From NCBI GenBank assembly GCA_016200385.1, contig JACQEV010000020.1:1-5175 (forward strand): a DNA stretch of 5,175 bases, written 5' to 3'. The DNA comes from Candidatus Methylomirabilota bacterium. Lineage in GTDB: Bacteria > Methylomirabilota > Methylomirabilia > Methylomirabilales > Methylomirabilaceae. The position numbers and the translations under genes were made by a program. The notes beneath the pieces are model-generated. The model did no database searches. It saw only the letters and a list, made by a program, of their open reading frames with translations, and was not told the origin of the DNA. Shown here piece after piece: positions 1 to 5,175 of the stretch. Position 1 is the stretch's first letter, and every line of letters starts with the position of its first letter.

Positions 1-2
1 AT

Positions 3-786
3 GCGGAGTTCGACGCCTGGCGGGGCCGCGACCTGGCCGCCCTGCCGGTCCTCTACCTCTTCCTCGATGCCATTTTCCTCCCCCTCCGCCAGGGGAGCCA
101 CGAGAAGGAGGGGGTCCTCTGCGCCTACGGGGTCCTGGAGTCCGGCCGGAAGGTCCTCCTCCACCTCGCCCTCGGGAACCGGGAGTCCTACGACGCCTGG
201 CTGAGTTTCCTGCATGACCTGACGGGCCGGGGCCTCGGTGAGCCGGTCCTCGTGTGCACCGATGGCAACCCCGGGCTGCGGCGCGCCCTTCGGGAGGTGT
301 TCCCGCACGCCCTGAAGCAACGCTGCCTCGTCCACAAGATGCGGAACCTCCTCGGGAAGCTCCCGAAGGCGGCGATCGCCGCGATGAAGCGCCTCCTCCG
401 CCCGGTCTTCGAGGCCCGGGACTACCCCACCGTGCTCCGGAAGGGCCGCGAGCTCATCGCCCGCTTCCGGGCGCGCTTCCCGAGCGCCATGGCGTGTCTT
501 GAGGAGGATCTGGAGGCGTGCTTGGTCCACCTGAAGCTCCCCCGGGAGCATCGGCAGCGGATCCGGACCACGAACCTCCTGGAGCGGCTCTTCGGCGAGG
601 GGAAGCGGCGGACGAAGATCATCCCCCGGTTCCCGACGGAGCAGAGCTGTCTCACGCTCCTGTGCCACCCTGCTCACCGCGTCCAAGACGTGGCGCGGGG
701 TGAAGATGACGCCGGCCCTCTTGCGCGAGATCGACACCCTGCGCGGGGAACTCGGCCAACCGAAAGTGAAGCAACTCGTTGCGTGA
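3..786 (+). pseudogene. IS256-family (Mutator-type) transposase, 5'-truncated by the window and frameshifted
   Basis: This encodes the DDE transposase that would cut and rejoin the ends of its IS in the cytoplasm. The frame is open from position 3, so the N-terminal DNA-binding part lies outside the window; about 260 residues are visible. Seen directly are the first aspartate in LFLDAIF (codon 66-68), the second in CTDGNPG (261-263), the family C-x2-H in RCLVH (Cys 324, His 333), and the glutamate in TTNLLERLFGEGKRR (582-584). After TEQSCLTLL the frame breaks: the expected tail, ATLLTASKTWRGVKM and onward to QLVA, reads one base later and stops at TGA 784-786. One extra C around 657-661 explains this. 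Continuing in the first frame gives an unrelated tail to 908. The catalytic core looks intact, so the lesion is recent or a sequencing error. Confidence 0.85.
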
Positions 787-810
787 GGAGGTCATCACCT
801 TACGCCATCA

Positions 811-838
811 CTTTTACAGGCGATTTGGGACTTGACCC
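811..838 (+). repeat. Candidate right terminal inverted repeat of the IS256-family element
   Basis: Shortly after the transposase stop comes a CTTTTACAG...TTTGGGACTTGACCC stretch. Many IS256-family elements end with a TTTACA-rich segment followed by a TTGAC-like terminus, and this has the right position and general form. The matching left repeat is outside the window, so this rests on position and resemblance only. Confidence 0.4.
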
Positions 839-852
839 GTTATCACCCATGA

Positions 853-972
853 CACCAAGTCACCGCCAACAACACCGATCAGAAGTTCGAGTCCCACAGC
901 CTGCCTGAGTTGGAAGAGCCTCGCACTGAGATTGTCGCAAAGTATGAAGATCGCGTCCTACTGACGCAATAG
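853..972 (+). pseudogene. Possible C-terminal remnant of an unidentified gene
   Basis: Immediately after the presumed IS end, a plus-strand frame follows a TGA at 850-852 and runs 39 codons to TAG 970-972. It reads HQVTANNTDQKFES and then LPELEEPRTEIVAKYEDRVL, an amphipathic, charged sequence that looks like real protein. It has no start codon of its own and no recognised family. One reading is that it is the 3' end of a gene disrupted by the IS; chance is an equally fair explanation for so short a stretch. Confidence 0.18.
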
Positions 973-984
973 AAGAAATGCACA

Positions 985-1008
985 GGGCTGAAAATCAAGG
1001 GGTTAGGG
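985..1008 (-). other. Possible attC half-site (R''-L''-like arm)
   Basis: Read on the minus strand, this begins CCCTAAC, includes the TAA stop of the 89-codon frame, and reaches CAGCCC after an 11-base spacer. That resembles the R''-spacer-L'' arrangement of the fuller attC-like site at 1293-1482. Stop codons within R'' are common in integron cassettes. The first base is C rather than a purine, and no good R' partner (GTTRRRY) is found between here and the IS end, so the site is incomplete, truncated or coincidental. Confidence 0.18.
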
Positions 1009-1272
1009 GAGACTGGCTAGAGAGATGACGTGCTTTTGAGAGGAAGGCGACAACAATACCGAGGGACACGGATACCGTTTTGGGCAAGTGTAGATTTCGG
1101 GGGTGTAATCTGCACTCCACTCGGTGGCAGGCGCGGTTCCCGCGAGCACCACTAATCTACGCTCTGGCGCCTCACGTGCGGCTCCCAGGGTCAAAATGAT
1201 CCCTTCGAGCTCGCGCACAGAGCTCAACGGGACCCTGGCCTGCTTCCCTGACGGGGCGACGGTCCGAATCAC
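1003..1272 (-). CDS. Hypothetical small protein, possibly a second cassette gene
   Basis: This is an 89-residue frame with a GTG start, on the same strand as the large gene and beginning 20 bases after the GTTAGGC end of the attC-like site. That is where a following cassette gene would start. The N-terminal two thirds (SSVRELEGIILTLGAAREAPERRLVVLAGTAPATEW) looks protein-like and uses many G/C-ending codons; the last 25 residues, rich in Ser, Pro and Cys, do not. No clear Shine-Dalgarno sequence precedes the GTG, no domain is recognised, and a TAG lies just upstream in frame. It overlaps an open frame on the other strand. It may be a real small cassette protein, a decayed one, or a chance frame; the position is the best argument for it. 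Confidence 0.25.
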   Translation of the reverse strand: MIRTVAPSGKQARVPLSSVRELEGIILTLGAAREAPERRLVVLAGTAPATEWSADYTPEIYTCPKRYPCPSVLLSPSSQKHVISLASLP

Positions 1273-1292
1273 ATACCCAGTGGCCTACTGCT

Positions 1293-1482
1293 GCCTAACG
1301 GTGGAGTTCAGCCGCCGCCGTGAGGGCGAGACGCCCACACTGGCAAAGTGCGACAAACCAATGCGACGATGGCGGGCCGGGGACGACTACCGGCAGGTCC
1401 ACTTCAACGAGAGACGCGATGCAAGCGCAAGACATCTCGGAACGCGGTGCGATCGGCTGTCGGCTGCAACGAGTGGTTGGGC
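1293..1482 (-). other. attC: attC-like integron recombination site downstream of the large gene
   Basis: On the minus strand the site opens with GCCCAAC (1482-1476, fits R'' RYYYAAC) and closes with GTTAGGC (1299-1293, fits R' GTTRRRY and is the commonest cassette core). The two R boxes pair over 7 bases with one G-T wobble. Next come unequal spacers that do not pair (1300-1305 and 1471-1475), then GTT/AAC (1306-1308 with 1468-1470), one unpaired base at 1467, and CAGCCG/CGGCTG (1309-1314 with 1461-1466). A further GCCG/CGGC stem follows (1317-1320 with 1454-1457). This R box, unpaired spacer, and L box with an extrahelical base is the known attC fold. The interior holds two small hairpins (1324-1336 and 1376-1394). 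At 190 bases it is longer than most described attC sites. It could instead be a dispersed palindromic repeat derived from attC. Confidence 0.55.
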
Positions 1483-1528
1483 GAGCTGTAAACACGAAAA
1501 GACGGCCCGCCCTCAGTGTCGAAGGGAT

Positions 1529-4500
1529 CTAGATGGAAGCCTCGGATCCGAACACTATGTCCTCTAACCATTCAATCAAGAGTGGATCAGAGCCGGATAA
1601 AAGGTACTTGTACTCTGTATTAATCGCATCGCGGGTAGACCATAGGACAACGCGTTTGCCTTGCCCCTGCAGCGTGCGAATTACCTCTACGAAGTCACCG
1701 TCCCCAGTACCAATGACATACATATCGATCTCCGGATGCTCCCGCAGTACATCGTGAATGCGCTCGCGTAATACATGATCCGACGCATTCGCTTTATCTG
1801 CGCCCGACATGTCTGTCTCGTACCGAATCTGCTTCTTCAGGCTAGCTTGATCGCCAACAAAGAAGGGTTTATCCCAATTCGCTACCGCCCAACGCTGACG
1901 GGGCTTGCCATGTCGCGCTGCGGCGTCATGCAGCCGTTTGGCCAGTTCGACGGTAGCTAGGCGGGTGCGCAACTCCTGCGCTTTCGCCATAGGTTGCCCG
2001 TCCAAATACTTAGATAGACCTATCTTGACATTCTCCCAGTCCAGCATTAGGGCCACCGGTCGGTCCTGAGCGGTGGCGAGCGGAGCTGTTGTCTTGCCCG
2101 TCCGCTCGCGTTGTTCGAGCATCGTTAGATATTTCTCTAAGAACAGACCGCGGATGCACCAGCGGCGATCGGTACCCTCCATGGCACTGCCCAGCACCTC
2201 AAGCGCATTCATTTGGTCCAAGTGTGTGCCCACCTTGCGCAACCCTGCGCGCTGGCAGATTTCGCCCAGTGTCGTTTCAAGGATACCGCGCCGCCTTGCC
2301 TCCTGGTTTTGAAGGATGAGGAACGCGACCTGACGATGTTCCTTCGTAATAAGGCCATCGGACTCGTTCCACCACAACTCACTGACGCGAAGATCAGTCA
2401 TCAGTACTTCCTCGGCGGCTGCGTCCACATCGCCTGGCATTACAATACGACGGCGCTCCGCATTTAAATGCTCGCACGCTTTCTCGACCAGCACCTGAAT
2501 CACCCATGGATGGCCTTCGGTCATATCCCATAGGCGCTCCAGTGATTCGGTCAGCCACGTCACGCCGTCTGGCTTCACTGGAAGCGTCGCGATCTTCTTC
2601 ATGGCTTCCTTGTCAACGAAGGACACATTGTAGGGCTCCATATTGCCCCAGATCGTGTGCTGTTTGAGGCGATCTCGCATGATGTCGTACGGCTCGGAGC
2701 CAGTGCACACAATCAGCACGCCCGTGCTCGACTGAATTTTGCCGCGTAGCCACGATAGGAAGCTTTCATCCATGGCATCTTCCGTATCGGCGATTCGCGC
2801 GACCAGTCGTTGCATCTCATCAAAGCACAGTAGCACGTTGCGTCGATTAGTCTGCTGCCGGACTTTACGCAGGAAGTCGTCGAAAACGGTCCACGGTGGG
2901 TCGAGTTCAAAGTCTGTCGCTGTTGGGAGTGTTAGACTTACGGGGGGCAGGTCTGGCGTAGTCTCGATCAGTTCGATGCAGCGTCGGATCAACTGGCGAA
3001 CCAGCTGAACCGGTGCCATACTGGTGCCTCCCAGTGCCTGTTCTACATTCAGCACGAGGGGCAGGACGTCGGGTCCGCAACTCGCGCCGAGATGATTGAT
3101 GAGCGAGGATTTTCCAACACGGCGTATGCCATTAACGAAGTATAACTTGCGCATCTCGCCGCCAGCGAAGGCAGCCACCATATCTTTCAGTTCCCGATCG
3201 CGCCCATGGAACAGATCCTTTCGATCTGCAGTAACGGGCTTGTCTGTCATAAAACGCACGGTAGTGGGTATCTGCTCGCCGACCGGCTGGACTGAAATAC
3301 GACCGCCAGACTGGAGACTACGCTTGACGCCACCGATCTCGTAGGATGCAAACACGCGAATATCGGCGGACTCCCCGACTCTATCAGTGACGTGCACCGC
3401 GCACTCGGCAATGTACGAATCCTGCGCGGCCAGTCGTGGAATCGGGATATCCGGTGTGATAAACTGAAGATGCGGCGAGGTAGATGTAAATGCTACTATT
3501 AGGTTGCGCATATCTTCTTCTGCGGGGTTTGCCAGGCGGGCGCAAATTCGCGTCAGATAGGTCTCGCCAGGAGCCGGCTCATCGAGCGCCACCTTGAGAT
3601 CAGCGGGGGGCGTAATGCTTGGTTCTGGCACGGCGTGCACTCTAACGGCCATGTTCAGTGCCACTCGTTCGCACGATTCGACAAGGCCGCTGAGCTCGAA
3701 TGGAATGTGGGCACGATGCTTGCGTAGTTTCTCGATCTGTTCCCGCATTTGCGTGGCCAGCGTCTGGCTATGTCCCTCGTCTACGCCACGATGGAAGACG
3801 GAAGATAGGCGAATCATCTCGTGGATGGCGCTCGTCGCCTCCGGCGGAACGTCACGATGCTTGAACTCCACGGCAGACAGCAGTCGCAGGGCATCGACCT
3901 CGCGGACAGTCATACCAGTCTTTTGCCAGCTTTCACGAAGCAGGCGCAGGCCGCCATCCTTGAAACCATTACGCTCGGCCCACGTCAACACGAAGCGCAG
4001 TGCGGCTTTCTTCCTGGCCGGATCCACATTCCTAATGTTTCGCATGCGATGCCATTGCTGCTGCCGACAACGCCAAGCGGCAGTCAGGTCTTCAGCTTCT
4101 TCATTAAGTTTGGCGGCACATTCCCAGTTCTTGTAAATGCCTCGCTCACGATCGTTGGCGAGGCGCTGGCGAAACCACTCTACGCCGGCAGCAATCAGTG
4201 AGTTGTCAATGAAGCCCTCGGTCAACTCATCCAGCTCGCTCTCTTTCAGGCGCTCGTCAGGATCGAAGAACGTCCGATCTCGATCGCGTAGTATCCGATT
4301 AATGCGCCGGAAGTGATACTGAAAGCGTGTAGGATCTTCCGATTGCGAATACCGGCGAGTGTCATATAGCGCGCTGAGGAGATGAGCTTCGTGGTGCGGC
4401 GACCTTAGCAGCAGAGTATCCAGTTCCTTCTCGCGGTGCTGCTCCAGTGCCCACAGCAAGCACAACTCAAAAGCATCAGAAATGTGGAAGTCGTTGTCGA

Positions 4501-5173
4501 GAACGGGCAAGAGCACGTCGAGCGACTCGTTAGCACGGTTGGGCAACTTCCGCAGAGCGCAGGCTAGATTCCAGCGTGCCGTCCAGCCGATCTCCGGGCG
4601 AAAGTATTCTGACCGAATGGCTTCCTCAAGGAGTTCGATGATATCGTGGATGTCCGTCGAGCGGCCAAACTGCATCAGAGCATAGGCGTACCATTCTTTG
4701 GCAATGGTGTAATTCGATCGATGGCGGTGGATTTCGCGAAACCTATCTAGCGCTCGCGGATTGCGCTGTACAAGCAGCTCGTGTGCCTCTTTGAAAAAGC
4801 GGTCGACTGCTCCCTGATGACGCAGTTCTGAGGTTGGCTCTCGGTATTCTGTTCTGGCGTTCATGCGCAGCCGTAGATTGGTTTCGAGACTCTCCTCAAC
4901 CTCCGACAAGGTTACTCCCAGCTCAGTAGCATCCCCTCGCTCCAGTGCGCGTTCAATTCGTTTCCAGGTCTCCGCACTGAATAAGTCCGAGAGCTTCTCA
5001 GGTCGTCGGAAATTGCGTTGGGCCATCCGCACAGCGGTTGGTGCAACATGCTGACCAACATCGAGCCACGTGTCTAGAACCTTCTCCAGACGGGTCGGAA
5101 TCTCCATGGCCAGGACTGCTTCAATGTTGTCGCGCACAAAGCGCTCGTGAAATGATCTCTCGTTTTCGCGGTT
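1529..5173 (-). CDS. TPR-like / STAND-type P-loop NTPase / NYN ribonuclease fusion, predicted defence protein (5' partial)
   Basis: Residues are counted from the GTG at 5137. The frame stays open 12 codons further to the window edge (NRENERSFHERF), with no Shine-Dalgarno next to that GTG, so the true start is probably outside. Domains in order: helical TPR-like repeats (about 108-260, e.g. WYAYALMQFGRS and ARWNLACALRKLP); more helices to about 500; a beta-rich, Ig-like segment (508-630); a P-loop NTPase (640-915) with LFHGRDREL, Walker A GIRRVGKSS (670-678), Walker B LLCFDE (769-774), a sensor-like VLIVCTGSEP (807-816) and TEGHPWVIQ (873-881); a winged-helix-like part (932-1008); and a C-terminal NYN/PIN-like domain (1026-1197). 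The NYN part shows LDWEN (Asp1033, Asn1036), KANASD (Lys1115, Asp1120) and GTGDGDF (Asp1146, Asp1148), the metal-binding set of this RNase family. Inferred role: a cytoplasmic NTP-dependent switch that releases RNA cleavage upon sensing phage or stress. There are no signal or membrane segments. The stop is TAG at 1531-1529. Domain calls for NTPase and NYN are strong; the immune role is inference. Confidence 0.9.
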   Translation of the reverse strand, partial: NRENERSFHERFVRDNIEAVLAMEIPTRLEKVLDTWLDVGQHVAPTAVRMAQRNFRRPEKLSDLFSAETWKRIERALERGDATELGVTLSEVEESLETNLRLRMNARTEYREPTSELRHQGAVDRFFKEAHELLVQRNPRALDRFREIHRHRSNYTIAKEWYAYALMQFGRSTDIHDIIELLEEAIRSEYFRPEIGWTARWNLACALRKLPNRANESLDVLLPVLDNDFHISDAFELCLLWALEQHREKELDTLLLRSPHHEAHLLSALYDTRRYSQSEDPTRFQYHFRRINRILRDRDRTFFDPDERLKESELDELTEGFIDNSLIAAGVEWFRQRLANDRERGIYKNWECAAKLNEEAEDLTAAWRCRQQQWHRMRNIRNVDPARKKAALRFVLTWAERNGFKDGGLRLLRESWQKTGMTVREVDALRLLSAVEFKHRDVPPEATSAIHEMIRLSSVFHRGVDEGHSQTLATQMREQIEKLRKHRAHIPFELSGLVESCERVALNMAVRVHAVPEPSITPPADLKVALDEPAPGETYLTRICARLANPAEEDMRNLIVAFTSTSPHLQFITPDIPIPRLAAQDSYIAECAVHVTDRVGESADIRVFASYEIGGVKRSLQSGGRISVQPVGEQIPTTVRFMTDKPVTADRKDLFHGRDRELKDMVAAFAGGEMRKLYFVNGIRRVGKSSLINHLGASCGPDVLPLVLNVEQALGGTSMAPVQLVRQLIRRCIELIETTPDLPPVSLTLPTATDFELDPPWTVFDDFLRKVRQQTNRRNVLLCFDEMQRLVARIADTEDAMDESFLSWLRGKIQSSTGVLIVCTGSEPYDIMRDRLKQHTIWGNMEPYNVSFVDKEAMKKIATLPVKPDGVTWLTESLERLWDMTEGHPWVIQVLVEKACEHLNAERRRIVMPGDVDAAAEEVLMTDLRVSELWWNESDGLITKEHRQVAFLILQNQEARRRGILETTLGEICQRAGLRKVGTHLDQMNALEVLGSAMEGTDRRWCIRGLFLEKYLTMLEQRERTGKTTAPLATAQDRPVALMLDWENVKIGLSKYLDGQPMAKAQELRTRLATVELAKRLHDAAARHGKPRQRWAVANWDKPFFVGDQASLKKQIRYETDMSGADKANASDHVLRERIHDVLREHPEIDMYVIGTGDGDFVEVIRTLQGQGKRVVLWSTRDAINTEYKYLLSGSDPLLIEWLEDIVFGSEASI

Positions 5174-5175
5174 GG

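Larger units (their letters stand above)
1..838 (+). mobile_element. 3' part of an IS256-family insertion sequence, degraded
   Basis: The stretch holds the catalytic and C-terminal parts of an IS256-type transposase followed, about 25 bases after its stop, by a candidate terminal inverted repeat ending near 838. The left end of the element lies outside the window, so the repeat cannot be matched to its partner and no target duplication can be read. Wobble positions are almost all G or C, in contrast with the large minus-strand gene to the right, which suggests a separate origin. The frameshift in the transposase indicates that this copy no longer moves by itself. Family assignment is secure; the exact right boundary is inferred. 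Confidence 0.65.
839..1292. other. Gene-poor region between the IS end and the attC-like site
   Basis: No convincing gene, tRNA, terminator or promoter is seen here. It contains a 39-codon open stretch on the plus strand (853-972) that may be the tail of a lost gene, and an 89-codon minus-strand frame (1003-1272), both described separately. A half-site resembling an attC R''-L'' arm overlaps the end of the latter. The composition is mixed, closer to the large gene than to the IS. Confidence 0.5.

Noticed and set aside
651..668. Programmed ribosomal frameshift in the transposase
   Set aside because: No slippery heptamer is present and IS256-family transposases are normally single-frame; a simple insertion is the better explanation.
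881..897. tRNA T-arm-like string (GTTCGAGTCCC)
   Set aside because: The loop fits, but the flanking bases do not pair as a T stem beyond the closing G-C, and no acceptor, D or anticodon arms are found upstream.
787..908. C-terminal extension of the transposase in its first frame
   Set aside because: After the frameshift this frame is unrelated to the family, while the shifted frame gives the expected tail with a stop at 784-786.
1295..1495. Minus-strand frame of 66 codons within the palindrome
   Set aside because: It is the translation of the structured attC-like repeat itself; such frames are commonly misannotated as small proteins.
1485..1528. Rho-independent terminator after the large gene
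   Set aside because: A GC-rich stretch followed by TTTT exists on the minus strand, but it does not form a clean stem.
1124..1567. Plus-strand frame of 147 codons
   Set aside because: It runs through both arms of the attC-like palindrome and into the end of the large gene on the other strand, with no recognisable protein sequence.
2073..4685. Several plus-strand open frames inside the large gene
   Set aside because: They are antisense shadows of a frame with clear domain motifs and show no protein-like sequence of their own.
5137..5137. GTG at 5137 as the real start of the large gene
   Set aside because: The frame remains open to the window edge and there is no ribosome binding site at a suitable distance; GAGAGA lies too far upstream of the GTG.

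Overview
The window looks like an accessory region of a GC-rich environmental bacterium; nothing in it fixes the phylum. It has three parts: a degraded insertion-sequence end on the left, about 740 bases without a solid gene, and one very large minus-strand gene that fills the rest and runs off the right edge.

Left (1-838, + strand): the 3' part of an IS256-family (Mutator-type) transposase. The DDE residues and the C-x2-H motif are readable. A one-base shift near 657-661 breaks the frame just before the C-terminal tail, and the true stop lies at 784-786. A plausible terminal inverted repeat follows. Nearly every wobble base is G or C, unlike the large gene, so the IS appears to be of separate origin.

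Middle (839-1528): gene-poor. Its clearest feature is a 190-base imperfect palindrome (1293-1482) with the layout of an integron attC recombination site: R boxes matching RYYYAAC and GTTRRRY, unpaired spacers of 5-6 nt, and matching L boxes with one extra base in one arm. Read on the minus strand it lies 46 bases after the stop of the large gene and ends in GTTAGGC, as expected for a cassette attC. A weak 89-codon reading frame starts 20 bases further along on the same strand and ends in a sequence resembling half of another attC.

Right (1529-5173, - strand): a protein of at least 1214 residues, N-terminus outside the window. Its order is helical TPR-like repeats, a beta-rich segment, a P-loop NTPase of the STAND/archaeal-ATPase kind, a winged-helix-like segment, and a C-terminal NYN (PIN-like) ribonuclease domain with its acidic residues intact. 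This resembles a single-protein immune switch: a repeat region senses, the NTPase switches, and the NYN domain cuts RNA. The defence role is inferred from architecture and from the mobile neighbourhood (IS and attC-like site). No partner gene is visible.
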